From contig JAWDGP010008055.1 of the NCBI GenBank assembly GCA_033675545.1, positions 425,001 to 489,000 on the forward strand: 64,000 nt of DNA, given 5' to 3'. The stretch is from Elysia crispata. Its lineage: Eukaryota > Mollusca > Gastropoda > Plakobranchidae. Position numbers and translations under genes: made by a program. Positions 39,857 through 58,918 of this stretch are shown here, one piece after another. Each line of letters begins with the position of its first letter. Positions within the stretch are counted from its first letter, which is position 1. The notes beneath the pieces were generated by a model. That model saw only the letters and a program-made list of their open reading frames with translations. It made no database searches and was not told the DNA's origin.

Positions 39857-39859
<3 letters not shown>

Positions 39860-39860
<1 letters not shown>

Positions 39861-40910
39861 CTCACTCTCTTCTGCTTTCTTCTCATTATGTGTCTCATTT
39901 TTTATACTCTCCTTCTTTATTTTATTAATTACCTAAAAGTAAGATATTGATTTATTGGTGCGCATAGTTATTGCTTATGCTGGGCTCTACTCTTTCTCAC
40001 TTGCTTGGCTCTGTACCAATCTTTTTAAATCACTTGTATTTCATCAAAAGTTTAGTAACATTTTGTATCGTGTTCATTTTTCTTAGACTCTTAGTTACTC
40101 ACTCCTGGTGTGTATGAGCTTTGTAAAGAAATCTAATATCGCAGAGGTAATAGTGTTTTTCTTTCAATTTGGCGTCACATTAAACCACGAATGTTAACTT
40201 CTCGATTTGCATTTAATATTCCATCAGATGAAATCACCAACAACATGAAATATCAACAAAGTCGACCTAGAAGAGGGACTGATACCGCTCGTTGAACACT
40301 ATTTTAATCTGTTCTTACTCGACCATGTCAGACCATTATGGAAGCACCGTTTTGACACATCATACAGGTCACATCATCTTATTTTGGCTGAACGATCTGG
40401 AACAGGGAGGGGCATAGCAGTGTATTTCTGAAATAAACATATTTTGCGTGTTATTTATCTATATCTTATGCCAACCTGACTGCAATGCTTCATGCCCTTT
40501 GGAACACCTTAGACCAAAAGGCAGTTACCTCCCCTATACCATCATGCCCTAGCTGAGGGAATCGCTGTTCGTTCAAAGGCATTCAAATGTTTCTACATGG
40601 CAGCTTTATGTGCGTCAATCTGCAGATGAAAGCTTTTGATGCTTTATCCTTACTCTACAGTGACACTAGACAAGCTGGGCCCATTATTTTCTGCATCAAC
40701 TGATTTTGTCAATATTGGAAGTGAATTTTGCTACTGCTAACGGATAGGATTTTTTTCTTTCCAATACATCAGACCAATAACAAATCTAAAGAACAAGAAA
40801 TATTACTAACTATGTGGGACCTGTAGAGAACGCTTAATTAAAAGCAAATGCCAGGGCTTTGCTAGTGACTAACAACTAAGCGAGGATTGACCTGAAATCT
40901 CTGTCAAGCT
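39860..40910. other. Upstream region of the small GTPase gene
   Basis: This presumably holds the promoter and 5' untranslated region of the gene starting at 40,911. I found no clear TATA box. An in-frame TGA lies at 40,893-40,895, five codons before the ATG. Confidence 0.4.
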
Positions 40911-45248
<4,338 letters not shown>

Positions 45249-45802
45249 CTCAATGTTTGATCACATGTTGGAATTTCACTTGTTGGTATGTATGTATCAC
45301 CGGGCTTTCTCTCCTGTTAGGTTCGAAAAAAAAATGTGGAAAAGGGGAAATACGATATTCTGGACAAGCTTAACTTACACGGCTGCTCATGCCACAGCTA
45401 AACTCGTTTGACAATCGAATGGACCAAACCTGCAGCTGTCCTTGCCACTTCAGGATTTTCATGTGATTTATTCATCGACTCTGCAGCGTTTGGCGTGCTA
45501 AGCATCTCGTCATGATAATGCCGAAACTTCTGTAAGAACATTGTGTTTACCATCCCATATAATATTATACCTAATGGGGTGTGTAAACCAGCAGGCTTAT
45601 TTTAGTTGTAGGGCTTGGCGATTTTTCAATGCTTTAAGAAAAGAACACCTTTTGCAAAAAATGGAAGTTATTTTACTTGAGGCAATACATGATCCATATC
45701 AATGAAATAGAGCTTAAGTCATTTCCTCATACTTTTTATGTTTAGACAATCGAGTAAACGAAGGAAAGATGTTTTTATTTTCGAAGAAAATAATGTTTCT
45801 GT

Positions 45803-45808
45803 AATAAA
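45803..45808 (+). promoter_or_regulatory. Candidate poly(A) signal of the GTPase gene
   Basis: An AATAAA hexamer lies about 555 bases after the stop codon, the first clear one downstream. Use is inferred, not shown. Confidence 0.45.
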
Positions 45809-45839
45809 AAAAAATTAACGTGGCCAGTGAAAGAAGAGC

Positions 45840-46208
45840 TAAACCAAGTTACGCTGTACATTTTATGTTGTATTTTTTTGCGCAGCAAACTAACATTTTT
45901 TCCTTGCAATGCATGAAAAGTTGATTGAAGTAAAAGAAATGCAGCCTACAGCTTTTTTTGACTGAGCCAACCAATAGACTTTTTTTTTCTGTCTCATTCT
46001 CTGCATACCTGCAGGTAACTAGACGCTTCGCCATGGAGAAGGTGAATAGCCGTACTTAGAACTCAAAATTAGATCTGAATCTTGTTGCAAAATAGAAATA
46101 ACATTAAAAATTTGAACTTACCGATGTTAATCCTGAAAAATAATTTCAAGAATAATTATTGTCATGTTTTTCTGTTGAAAAAGAACCAGATTTTGAACGC
46201 TTCTGTTG

Positions 46209-46267
<59 letters not shown>

Positions 46268-47840
46268 AGTGCGTAATTGCTAGACCTTACTTCTAGGTTT
46301 CTTTCATCATGGATGCCTAGTCACGATCTCTTACGTCACGCCAGTTCAGTGGAATCAAGATTCTCAAAGGATTACTTTGTGGCACATGTTTTCAGATCCT
46401 TGATCACCTGAAATTTTTCCAGTGGTCGAGAAGAATATTATTGAGCAATAAAGATATAGACTGAATAGATTTTTCAGTTCCTAAATTCATTTCAATGTGT
46501 CAAATTGCAGTGGTTAAATGAACTCTCTGACTTACACTATAGCCGATTAAAAATGGAAGCGTTTATTAAACTTTAAGTACAAAGTACAATACTAAGGGTT
46601 TTAGGAATATAATTATCGGGTTCCCCATGCTCTAATTAAAAAGGGAGATAACAGCAAGTTTTGAAAATAAATTTAAAACGAGAAATAACCTCCCCTGTAA
46701 AAGAAAATTCGCTCTATTTGACGTGCACTAAAAAAAAATCCATTTTTCATAACATTAGTTTTTTTTTCTAGTTAGAGTTAATGAATTTACTTTCTATATT
46801 CTTCATTAATTTTTTAAAGCAAATTTTAAACAAGTGGGCATGAAGGTCTAAATTTTAGAGCCTAAAACTTATTAGTTTTAAACAAACAAACAAACAAAAA
46901 AAAAAAAACAAAAAAAAAAAAGACATCGCCTATCTTCATTCCCAGTTGAGCTTGGATTTACACTTCCACATTTTTGAAAGCAGGAATTCATATGAAACGC
47001 TCAGTTCGTTACCAACACGAAAATCTTCTGTCTCAAGGAGTAAAACACCAATCAGAGGTTACTGCATTCTTTGGTTTATGTTTAATTTCACTTTGTGGAT
47101 TGAAATGTTCTATAAAAGAAGTGTTTTAAAGACCATTAAAAAGAGTACCAATAGCTAAGATTGATTAACAAAGCGTGAAAAATAACCTTAACCGTGATTG
47201 TTGTCTTGATAAAATCGAGCTTTAAGAGGCTACTATAATATTTTCTATTGTAATATCTGAAAGTTGGGTGATTTAATGTGCAGATAATCTTTGAAAATTA
47301 GAGCAAGAAAAATCTGATATCTCATGAAAAGAAAAAGATCTTTATGTATTCGATAATTTACACAGGGCCATAAGTGATGTGATGGATTAGTGATGGATTA
47401 TTACGCATTCTAGATTTTCGAAGAAAAGCGTCCGTTTAGTTAGTATTGAATGAATTACTTTGTGAACTCTTCTGATGCTCATCATCCTACCTTCGTCAAA
47501 GAAGATGGATACCGTTCTGTTTGTTTCTTGGTCTTATCGCTTTGTCATGTAAATAATCGTCATAGAACAATTGATTATATCGTTATGTATGTTGTCATTT
47601 GATGAAATGTTGTATAATTTTTAGAAACATGTTATTTGATCTTTTAATCAGATGTATTGTTCTGTGTGCCTTGGTGATAAAAGCACTTTTACTTTGCGCG
47701 GCCAATTGCATGATACAAGAAAAGAAAATTGATCATGTTAGGGAGGAGTAAAGATTGAAATGATGAAGAAAGATCAGAATTTAAGAGACAAAAAAAGGGA
47801 TATACACAAAGAGTGATAGTTGGAAAGATACAGTGTGAGG
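45840..47840. other. Intergenic AT-rich DNA with (AT)n
   Basis: Contains an (AT)n tract at about 46,210-46,264 and A-rich runs near 46,890-46,920. No exon or RNA gene seen. Confidence 0.4.
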
Positions 47841-47850
47841 GAGAAAGGGA

Positions 47851-47924
<74 letters not shown>
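47851..47924. repeat. (GA)n microsatellite
   Basis: About 74 bases of GA repeat, flanked by purine-rich sequence on the plus strand. Confidence 0.97.
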
Positions 47925-47926
<2 letters not shown>

Positions 47927-48614
47927 AAGGAAAATAGCAATCAGTAGCTTGTATGTCCACATGTGTTTATTCATATTGAATTCTGATAGACACAGTTGTA
48001 TGTTATTATTTTTGTTTTGTTTTTAGAAATGAATATAAAATGTAATAAGAAATAAACAGATTGAACATTTCAAAACGAAAAGAGATTATCAACAGCTGTG
48101 AGTCTTTTATCATTACGTTTTGCATTTCCTCTTTTGAGTACGGGTGAAGTTTGGTTTTAAGAGAAACTGGATCATAACTACCAATCCAGAGACAAGAGAC
48201 AGTTTCAAGAAAACAAATGGTCTTTAAAAAGCAAGCTTTAAGTTAGCATGTTTCTATTTACAAAAACTAAAAATATAAATAATCAAGCAATTCAAAACAG
48301 GCAAACAAATGCAATATAAAACCAACACACACTTTATTTGATAAATAGCAATTCTTTACGAAAAGAACACCCACAAACATTTTACACTTGATATTGTTAT
48401 ATTGTTAGCACAATCTAATAACATGCACACAAACACACACACGGGCTTAGAGCTCAGAGTGCATCGAAAGTAGGTTTTTGGCACGGAAAGTTTTTCTGTA
48501 ATAAGGAAGCCCATAGTTTCAGTCTCGATCTAAACATCAAAATTACACACTCTGGTCTAGTCGCCACTAAATCACCGGAAAAGCAAAAAGTAAACAATTT
48601 AACCTACAACAATT

Positions 48615-48620
48615 TTTATT
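48615..48620 (-). promoter_or_regulatory. Candidate poly(A) signal of the lectin-like gene
   Basis: AATAAA on the minus strand, about 300 bases beyond the stop. Another lies at 48,333-48,338. Which is used cannot be told from sequence. Confidence 0.4.
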
Positions 48621-48922
48621 GCAACGTTGGACAGCCTTGGCGGCTATAGCGAAAATAATGATTCGAACAATCAGATCAAAAATCAAATATAGCAAAGATT
48701 TGCAAGAGTATCAGTGACATAATTTTTGCCTTGTTGAAAATGAATTATATGAATCATGAGTTAAAGATTACTGTTTCCATTTAATATCAAGTTTTTCAAC
48801 GTGTAAGATTGAGAGAATGGCGCCATTTATGAGTTTAATTGCTAATTAAATATTGTAAAATAAATGCACATCGATTCTCGAAATATTGAAGGACAGTGGC
48901 ACTCAGATTGACGCTCTCGAGT

Positions 48923-51900
48923 TCAACCCCTAACAGCGATGGCGCTGTTGCTGGGACACACCATGTAAGCCACGTGAAGACCTGCGACGTTGCCGCTGGC
49001 ATCGGTGAGGGTGATGGTGGCCTGTTGCCTGTCGATGTGCGTGGGTCGGATCTGGTAGTTGATGGGGAGGCCAGGGTTCACCGTCTCCAGGTCAGAGGTA
49101 GACAGGGACACGGCTGGTGGGGCCAGGAACTGGCCCTTGAACTGCAGGACAGCGGTGTTTTGGGCAGCTGACATCGGACCAATCACGCCACTCTCGCCTG
49201 AAACAAAAAACAAGGAGTAATTCTCAAGTGGGATTGATAGCTGCTTATTGAGATGATGTTGATTGTAAGAGAGTGTGTGTCGTTATTTCGTTTTGACAGG
49301 AGATTAAATTAGCTTGCAAAGTTTTAATCACAATACCAAACTAAAATCAAACTCAGCCTAAGGGACAAACATGAAGACAACCTATTGTTATAATCCGATG
49401 AAGACCTTCATTTTGTATTTCATAGGCCACATTAAACGTAGGATTCCTATTTTGAAGGCAGAAGTTGACACCTCTTTATGTATTAAAATTGTCAATACCT
49501 GTTACCATATTGCTGTAGAGATATTTTTTGTCCTTCTAAAACAATTCATTTTATGATTTTTTTTATTCCAATATTGTATTGATTATTGCAAGAACGCGAT
49601 TGGTGTCATCTGCTTCAAAGATTCGAGGTGAAGTTTGATCATGTTACCGAAGAAAACCTGACTAAACTGCTAAACTGCATTTCTTTTAAAGTTATGATGG
49701 AGTTGCATAAGAAATTAGATGCGTGACCAGAGCAGTGCAATTCGCTTTGCTTTATAGGTTTCTGTGGGGAAAATCGGATTATCTAGGAAATGAAAGTATA
49801 GATCTAAGCTTGGATTAACCATAGTAATGAAGTCCACTAGGCCTTTCAGGAGCTGTTAAAGAAGGAGAACAACCGATAATTAAAATAATATAAGAACTTG
49901 TCATAAAAAGAGACTGAAATAAAAACGTTCAAATTGATATATTCACCTCCAACCAAGAACAAAAGAGTTTGAAAAAGAGTGAGTATTATTGATTTATTAA
50001 TGAGAATACACTCATCATAGAAAACTTGTGAAGAAAAGATAAGATTTATACGAGTCCTCTTCATGAAAATACTTGCTGTAAGCCATAAGCTTAAGTTTTA
50101 TTTCATAGGCTTAAATGTTGCTTTGTTTAATTTTTTTTTTTTTTTTTTTAGTTTCATTTGAAATCTTTCATACACGCACCTAGTAATTTGAGTACCAACA
50201 GCAACTAGAGCGCATAACCATGATGAGACCCAAAATCAAACCTTCTGTTGATCCAAGAACTCTCCGAGATTATATAGATGATTGAGAATCCAGCACCTCT
50301 CATTATTGGACCACTTAGACAGCGCCCAGGTGAATTTTATGCTCTCTCCAACATAATTATAGGCTTCTCAAGTTTATCAAGTAAGTTTCAAAGCTATCCG
50401 GTTCACCCTCTAGATATAGTGCATGTTTGATATGCTTTTAAATATAAAATGAATAGTATCCAACACATCACGATAAATATTCTAATTGCACTTTCCTAAA
50501 GTATTGAAATAATTCACTTACATCCTCCGATGGCACCACTCTTCAAGTTAAACTCCAGAGCAGCGATTCTGCGGTTGAGCTGGGAGTACATCACTAGATA
50601 GAAGCGAGGAAAAAAATCAATTACAGAATGCGTTTGAAGCAAAAGAAAGTTGTAAATAAATAAGATACTTCAGTTATTCTTCACGCAGTGTACAAAAATG
50701 TAAATGGATTACTCTGGAGATACTATCAGAGGTGAGGACAAAAGCCAAGAAAAAATAAAAAGATAAATGCAACATAATGTAAAAGAATATTGAATAAAGC
50801 CAATTATCCTTGTTTTAAGAAGCCCGCAGTACTACCTAAGTCGTTTATGATAAGACAATCAACTTAACTTTTTTTACGGACGATAAGTAAGATTTATTTT
50901 CTTTCACCTGTTTATGGTGGAATCTACATCTAGCTTTACTGTGGAGGCTATAAGTTACTATAACTCATTATAGTTTACAAACCTCCATAAAAACTGTCAG
51001 GTTTTCGCACGTGCTACAGAGCAGTTTTTAACACATTGATACATACAGATGAATTAAAGTTACTTCTGGTTCCTCTACATCTCTTTACATGTATCTCTGT
51101 GTTTATCTTTTTTTCGCCTCTATCTCTTTCTGCTTAAATCATAATGCTTATCACTCTGCCTCGCTGTCTTGCATGTCTGGTCGATTTAAAGACATCAAAA
51201 ACTTAAATTGCAGTTTTCTAATGTCATTATCTAAATAACATGTGATTTAAAAAAAATACAAAACAACCAATAAAAAAAAACTTGACTATCTCTAGGCATC
51301 GCTTTCATCATGCAGCTTAGTAGAGGTCTCGCCAAGAATACTCAACCCTGTTGCTTTGGCTCCCGTCTGGCCTTGCAGCCCTTGTCATAGTCAACAAATA
51401 TTGGTATAGGACTATTTTTATTTTTTCAAGTTCTATAACTGCATAAACTATATCAGTTCAAGTCAGATAAAAACCAATCAAAGTTTGTTGTGTACTCCCA
51501 ATTTTTTCAGGCAACCTGAAATTTTACAGGAATTTACATTTGGGAAAGTATGTAGGGGTTATTCAACCTAAAGAAGCTATTTCTTGTTTGCAGAAAATCG
51601 GCACAATTTGTTTGTACTTCAATGGGTTTTTTTTTTTTGCAAAATCATTCACTATTTTCTGTATGACGCATGATCCAATTGACAATATAACTATAAAAGA
51701 GCAAGGGACAAAATCTGTTAGAATGTACATAACCTTGTAAAAAAAAAAAAAAAAAAAAAAAAACACCGAGTGACATTCGTATGATGCAGGTTCTTGGATA
51801 CTACTTTCCGAATATGCAGATTGTACAGCTAACATTTTAAGAGGCTCCTCAGCATGATTTAACTTTTCTAGTAAATTTACCACGACCGTCTCTGTTGCCG

Positions 51901-52749
51901 ACTTTACAGCAACGACAGATTTTATTTCCAACTATATTTTGTCTTTAGACTAGTCACAATCATTTTCTGTTCTTCAATATTTTGTGAAATTCCTTACTTA
52001 GTGAGTATCTTAATGCCATTAAGCCTAATTGTATAAGTAATATTTAGACTGTAAAGGTATAAAAAGATTTTAACAAACCTGGCGAAGATTTTTAACTAGA
52101 TTGAGCGGACAAAGGCACTCAGCTATTAAACTACAAGGGCATACAGATGAGAGCAGGCTGGGGTGGGATTGAGTAGAATGAACAGAATAGACATGAACTT
52201 TCACAAGCGAGAGACAAAGTTATAAAAAGAAACGTACTCAAACATGATTTGATTTACTTAAAGAAAGTCAATAGAATTAGATAGATTTAAGTTAATGGAA
52301 AAAATAGCATAAATGTCTTTTTACCTTATGAGCAACTGAGTTTTATTGCTATGGAGTGTTCAATTTCAGGCATATGTGAGAAAGAAGACTATAAATGGGA
52401 AGAATTAGAAGTAGAGATGAGAAGTCATGGGTACAAAAAGATTTTTTCGATTGCATTTTACGAAGATTAAAAAATCATTAAGATATATATTATATTTTTT
52501 AGCACTAAGTAAAATAACATTGGTAAGCCATTTTGAAATATACATTGCACGCTAAAGCGAATATTGGTTAATTACTGCACCATCAAAGTTTTCTTCCAAA
52601 AAATATATACATTTCTAATACTCACAATATGATCCTCCTCTCGCATCCAATTCTCCTCCGAGAGCAGCAAAAGCGAAAGGGTTAATTTGAGCTAACGAGG
52701 TACTCACGCTCAACGCTGCCACTAGTATAAAGGTAAGAAAAGTGTTCAT
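48923..52749 (-). CDS. Secreted H-type lectin-like protein, three exons
   Basis: Minus-strand exons are 52,749-52,626, 50,593-50,522 and 49,197-48,923, joined by two phase-1 GT-AG introns (gtgagt and gtaagt donors) into 156 residues. Residues 1-20 (MNTFLTFILVAALSVSTSLA) form a signal peptide with cleavage likely after Ala20. Exon 2 encodes a short amphipathic helix (QLNRRIAALEF) suited to oligomerisation, then KSGAIGGC. Exon 3 encodes a beta-rich domain whose pattern (LQFKGQFLAPPAVSLSTSDL ... INYQIRPTHI ... VAGLHVAYMVC) follows the H-type lectin fold of snail agglutinins: F..PP.V.LS...L, a second strand, then the last strand. The mature part has only two cysteines, 66 and 146, a plausible disulfide. 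Sugar binding is inferred from the family, not shown; a C-terminal extension follows Cys146. A TATA box lies upstream. Confidence 0.82.
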
Positions 52750-52867
52750 GATGAGTGCGATGTGATACTTTTTGTGCAAGAATAAATATAAAAAAACAGA
52801 TTTTCTTGAGATAAAGAAGTTTCTGTTTTTTGGAGTAAACCCGAGTATTTTTTAAGGGCTGCCTATG

Positions 52868-52875
52868 TTTATATA
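52868..52875 (-). promoter_or_regulatory. TATA box of the lectin-like gene
   Basis: TATATAAA on the minus strand, 119 bases upstream of the ATG. This spacing would give a 5' untranslated region of roughly 90 bases. Confidence 0.6.
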
Positions 52876-52879
52876 GCAG

Positions 52880-53690
52880 ACCTCACCATTGTTTGTCTCT
52901 TCCCCTCATTTTTTTAGGGTGAAAAATGCGAAGTCGTAATGGGCGATGTCACGATAGGTGAAGGAGAAGAATGAGCGATGGGCTATTCTATTTCATCAAG
53001 GTATGCCGGACTAGTTAGAAACAATACTGGACAGTGGTCAGCGCAAGTTGACCCGGCCGTGGGATCATGTCAGAATAGCATAAATTCCTTGAGCGGGCGT
53101 CTAGTTAAATGGACTTGATACGGGGGATTAATTAAGGGGCCAAGAAACCGGTCATTATCTAATGAAGGGAAGTTACGGCAGACACGCGTTCTTAAAACTT
53201 TAAGCTAAAATAAAGCGAATATCCCTCAGCCCTCTGAGAATTTGTATTCCAAGGGACCCATGTGTTTTTGGTAAGGTTATTAATTTCAGGTATACGTTTG
53301 TATACATCATAAGCATGTTCACAATGCTTTGAGATTCATTATTTTTCTGATTACTATAAACATCAGCGTTGCGCTAACTGTTCTGAAGTGATATACCAGG
53401 GGTGGATGGAAAAACAGTTGTCAGAACACAGCCTTTTTATGTAGAAGTGCTAGATATAAACCACAAATAAAAAAAATATCATCCGCCAACGATTGCTTCT
53501 GAGGTTTGATAAGATTTCAACAACAAAATAAATAGTAAAAGAAATCGGAGTGTCCTTTGTTATTTCTATGCCTATTTAATCTTTTTTTAAACCATATTTG
53601 AAAGTTTTTCTTTCAGACCTTGATATATCACTGACATAATGACTGGAACATTTTTTGTAAGCCTATTTGTGTTAGATAATATTATAAAAA
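52880..53690. other. Intergenic DNA upstream of the lectin-like gene
   Basis: Presumed distal promoter sequence. No other feature recognised. Confidence 0.35.
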
Positions 53691-53692
53691 AG

Positions 53693-53888
<196 letters not shown>

Positions 53889-53889
53889 T

Positions 53890-55737
53890 TACAGGTCTGA
53901 AATGGAGAGCTTTTTTTAAAAAATTGAAATTGAATTATAAAACATCAGATTAAGAACTTAGTGATAATTTACGGAATTTTTTTTATCAGTTTCGGTTTTT
54001 TAAGCTTTAAATTATATGTAAAATGAGATTTTTCTGTGAAGTTTGCTCATGCAAAATTCAGCATCTGTCTTGGAATTACTTTAATAAACTCATCTACATG
54101 CACAGTAAAAATCATTATAAAATTTAATATTTTCCCCCGCTCGTTATTTAATTTTACAATTACGGAGAGACAAAGGGTACTTTTTGGAAACTAGAAAATG
54201 CTGGCCACAGCAGCTTTTACATGACACACTTTGCAAACAAGGTACAAATTAATGCATCTTGACAGTTGACGCCAGGGGAGAAAACTGCGGATGCGGAATC
54301 TGGTGACTTTTATGACATAACGGCTATTTAGTATCGTCTTGCTAATGCTGTGGTCCCACTGTCAACACAGCCTTGTAAAGGGGAAATGGCAATGTAATTT
54401 ACGCGTGAGAGCAGGCTAAGGCTTTCAGTGGCTCCCCATAGTGTTGTCCTAAAGCACTGGCAGGAAAGCGCCAAAATCACAAGAGGAGACTTTCAGTTCT
54501 TTGCATAAAGTCAAATGAGCAAAACAATATTCTTCCTTCTGTTATTATTAGCTTTGAAGAGCAGTCTTTATCCCTAGTTTAGTATCTCGTGAACACACTG
54601 TCAAAAATTTGGGTTGTGCACCTTGAAGCTTGTTGATATTATTGTGTCAATTATTTTTCCGAATCTTTTCTAACTCAGCACAGGTAAAAAGATGAAATAA
54701 AAACAAAAAACAATTATTTGAGCACCAAGCTTTGGAAGTGTGGACAATATTGATTTTCTGATGAGTTATGACTTTCACACTATAGATTTCTCTGTTCAGG
54801 CAAGCTTGTCTACCTTGACTTGATCAAGGTTGCTCTTTACACTAGTCACTAAGCTTTAGATAAAAGACCTTTAGGTTGTATAGTATTTTGAGACCCTATG
54901 GCGAAAATTTATGTAAAAATCTTTTAACTTGAATCAATTATAAAACTTTCTATCCTTAATGATTCGTTTTCGTTCACGAGAAATAGGTTTTGACTTATAA
55001 CTAGCTATAACGTCTAAAACTAAATTAAAAAATCACACTAGATACATTCATGAAATTACCTAATAGTGGTGTTTCTTCTGGAACGCATGGAAATGTCGAT
55101 ACTAAATTTGGCCTCTTTCAAATAGAGAGCTATCTAAATTCTATTCGAGAGATCAAGAACAATGTCAGACAAAGCTTGGCTGAACGGTTCCGGTCATAAA
55201 TGCGGGACATTTATCATAACGTTCCTGAATGCAAAACGAACAAAATTAGGGAGCTTCTGCTTTTCAATACCATCAGATTTGCACAGATGAACGGATACAA
55301 CATGTTAAAAGGAGGGGGAAGGTGTCGGCGGAAAATATCGGAAGACAACATACCGGAATAAACAGGTTTAAAGTTGGACAAAACCTTTCGAAGGATGAAA
55401 ATAAAGCAGGTTGAAGAAAAATTATTGCACCACCATCCTTATTGCCCGAAAGGTCATCAAGACTAAAGGGAACGCGAAGTAATAAGATCATTAATTTGTA
55501 AGCGTCAAATGTGCAACTTGCCAGATACTTTACACATTTCTTGGCTGGGTTTTATTTCGGCTGCGTCAAAGGAAAGAGAGTTTTAAACCATTTGCCACCC
55601 ACAATTCATTCTTGGTCGATAGCTTTGATTTTCAAGTATTTTCTAGAAAGAGAGGTATCATTAAAATACTTAAAAATGGTTTGATTGTTTTCCTACGGAA
55701 CTACTCGAGAGCAATTTTGGTGCAAAAAGAGTTTTTT

Positions 55738-55769
<32 letters not shown>

Positions 55770-58740
55770 TTTTTTATGAATCGCGATGCTTAGCTCAGGC
55801 ACGCCAATTTGTTACTTCATTTTTTTTTTGTCTCAAAGCACAAATTATTACCACAAATTTGAAGAGTCGGTAAGCGATACTTCTGCAATTTGAGAATACA
55901 AGCCATCTCAATTTCCTATTAAAAAAAAAAAGATTACATTAAATAGGCGGGGCTAGGCTAAACTGAAGAATCTTCATTGAGAAATGTCCCTATAGAATAT
56001 TGTTTTCTATTTAACCACATTTCCGCCATTTTGTCGACTCGAATCAAGCCCTCAGCCAGAAATATTTATCAAAAAATGTTTTCTTTAATTTTCCCAAGTC
56101 AATTTTTTTTCAGAACTGAAACCGCTGCTTTTTTTTAGATTATTTAAATACGAATCGCAACGTAATTATTAATGTTGTAATGTTTAAGCGATTGTCTCTT
56201 AATTGTACATCTTAGTGACATATATTAAAAAGTTAGACTCATACGCCGAGCAGCTGTACTTACATACAAGTTGATTCGGAACCAGAAAGATAGATTTTCC
56301 CTTTTGAATTTTAACAATTGAAACACAGTTCAAGGGATGAACCCACAATTAATCTGGCCCTCATCTAAGCACTCGCCTTCTGCCAAACTTATAATGTTTG
56401 CTAGATGCCAATTTTATAAGTTATGCTCAAGCAAACTGCGACTGTTGCACTTTGGGCAAGTTAGAGTTGTTTGTTACAATATTGAAGCTGTCTGCAGGAT
56501 GCTACATTGCATCATGCAGGACAGCACATCCTAGTTGGAATGCAAGTTTTGAGGCATTTTGGATGCTGTGGATTAGTAACATTCCAAAAAAAAGATTATG
56601 ATAATTCCTGGTGTATGCGTCGAAATTTTGCCACGATAATCGCACTGATAATGATATATGATACCACTGGTTTATAGGGTTTGCTAAGATTAATTTTTTT
56701 TTAAATAAAATTATGCGAATAAAATTGTAAAATTATGAAAGAAGAATAATCAGAAGAGGAAGCTTAAAAGAATAGGAATACCAGTTATACTTAGAGAACT
56801 TTGTTGAAATAATATTTACATCGACAGTCTTTTCCGATGTTATCCATTGTCATTTTCAACTCTTAAAACGAGCCTCTATCAGCGATCGGTGCCATAATAT
56901 GGAGGGGAGCAGAAGAAAGCAGGACAAATAAGAAAGGTAAAAAAAAAATCCTATTTGAGTCGATGCTTGTTTATATTGCCAATAGTTTCTGTGTTTATCT
57001 AACCCAACTCTCTTATTAATTGGTAAATTTTACCCAATTTTGTTTTTATTATAATTTTAGCTCACTTTTTTTGTGGTCTTGATAGAAATAAAGACCGAAA
57101 TTCATATAAACATATCAACGTCGTTCATAGCTTCATTTTCGCGAATTGAACCGGTAAGTGGATCATATCCTCAGAAAGGCGTGGTGAGATGTCTAGCCAC
57201 TTGACTCAGTCTGTAAGAATGGCCTTGGGAAAGGATAAAGGTTGAGACAAGAGTTAACCTAGCTGGTCAGATGAGATTGTTAGATCTTCAGCTTTGTCAG
57301 TTGCTAAGCTGGTCATTTTGGAAACCTCATGGAGCGTCGGTGACTGTGTGACCTGGGCATTCATCATGAGATTTCTCAGATTTTACGGCACAAATTCATT
57401 TAGTCCATACTACTGGGTTTTAGTTGTTTCCCTCAGGTCTTGAATCACCCTACTGTGATTGGGGAAGGGTGGGGAAAAGTGCAGATTTGGAGCTGTTAGC
57501 GAGCGGCTTGGCTTGCTGGACAACCCTAGTAGAATGTGTTAACAATTAACCCTATCGTATTTGCGGATTAAGGATATAAGATTGCTGTAAGGTAAAGAAG
57601 GAAAGAGGGACTGGATTTAACTAAAAAAAAAAAAAAAAAAGCACTTTAAAAAGAAATAAAGAAAAGGTTTGAGAGAGAGAGAGAGAATTTTAGACAAATA
57701 GATGTTTGTAAATCCCATTATAGATTTAATAGATCGGGTTTGTGAGACAGTAGTAAGATCGGAAGATTAAAAATAGGTAACGAATATAGCACCCATCACA
57801 TTGAGAAATGTATTTTTTTTACTTTATCTAATTCAGCGAAAGAAATAAAGAGAAATGGAGGAAGAGGTGGGGTGAGGGGGGAGAGAGAGAGAGAGAAGGG
57901 GGGAGGGGGGGGGGTGAATGATTTTTGAATTAATAGATGAAAGATAGACTGATAGTGGAGTGATACAGATAGAAAGAAAGATAAGATATCAAAACTCCTA
58001 TTTTTTTATAACTGTGTTTCACGCTTTATTTACCAGTTTATATCACTAGTTTCTCAGATCTTAAAATAATGTTCATCCTATTTTCCTAATATCCTTATCT
58101 TGAAGCAACGTGAATGGAAATTAAAGAAAGCTATTTCAATACTCCATAGGATTTTGCAAGTGCTCCACTGATTCAACCCTTGAAATCGATTACAAATTTA
58201 CATGCATGCAAACTTTGATTTTGACGAGTGTAGAAAAGTTAGAGTTATAATAATATTGCGTCCCAAATTTTCATTGGTCGGCCGAAAAACGTCCTGAAAC
58301 AAGACAAAACCGCCTTACCAATTATGGAGTAGTCGCCATGTCGTCACGTTCAATGTAATAATAATCTGTTGGTTCTGGCTTTAGATCTGACCAGATTTGA
58401 TCTGCTTGAATCAGGTTTTATATCCATAGATTAGTGAACTTTACTCACGATTTTATAAGAAATTAGATGTTGAAAATAACGGCTACCTTTCTTCCGGGTG
58501 GTCTAGAATTAAGCTGTGAAACGAGATCTAATCTAGGCATTCAGCTGTAAAAGACAACGTCCAAAAAGCAATCTCATTGTCGTTATATAGGTTTTATAAG
58601 ATCTAGGCCAAGAATTTAAATTACTCATCACAATTTTCCTGGTACACACAGCCATGATTGTCGTAGATTATAACAAAATGTTTTATTGCTGATTAAAGCT
58701 AGACTCTATAGTTTTAAAAAACTGCAAGGATGGGTAATGC
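53890..58740. other. Intergenic DNA
   Basis: A long AT-rich stretch with poly-T at about 55,733-55,775 and small GA and G-rich runs at 57,670-57,690 and 57,875-57,914. No exon with motif or splice support was found. A patch at 55,150-55,470 is coding-like over short spans in more than one frame, but no family was recognised. Confidence 0.35.
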
Positions 58741-58849
58741 ACAGTTACGTGAAAGACTTTGGTGTCACTTCATAAAAGCCACGCCAGTGAGTATCAAAAT
58801 TAATCTTGTTGTTCTGGAACCCTCCTCTCTCCAAATTCAGACAGAGAAA

Positions 58850-58918
58850 GAGAGACTGATAGAAAAAGAAACAGAGAGAGTGTGAAGAGAGAGAGAGAAA
58901 GAGGAAAGAGAGACAGAC

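Noticed and set aside
55150-55480. Coding-like patch on the plus strand
   Set aside because: Short protein-like stretches occur in different frames and are interrupted. No recognisable domain or element ends.
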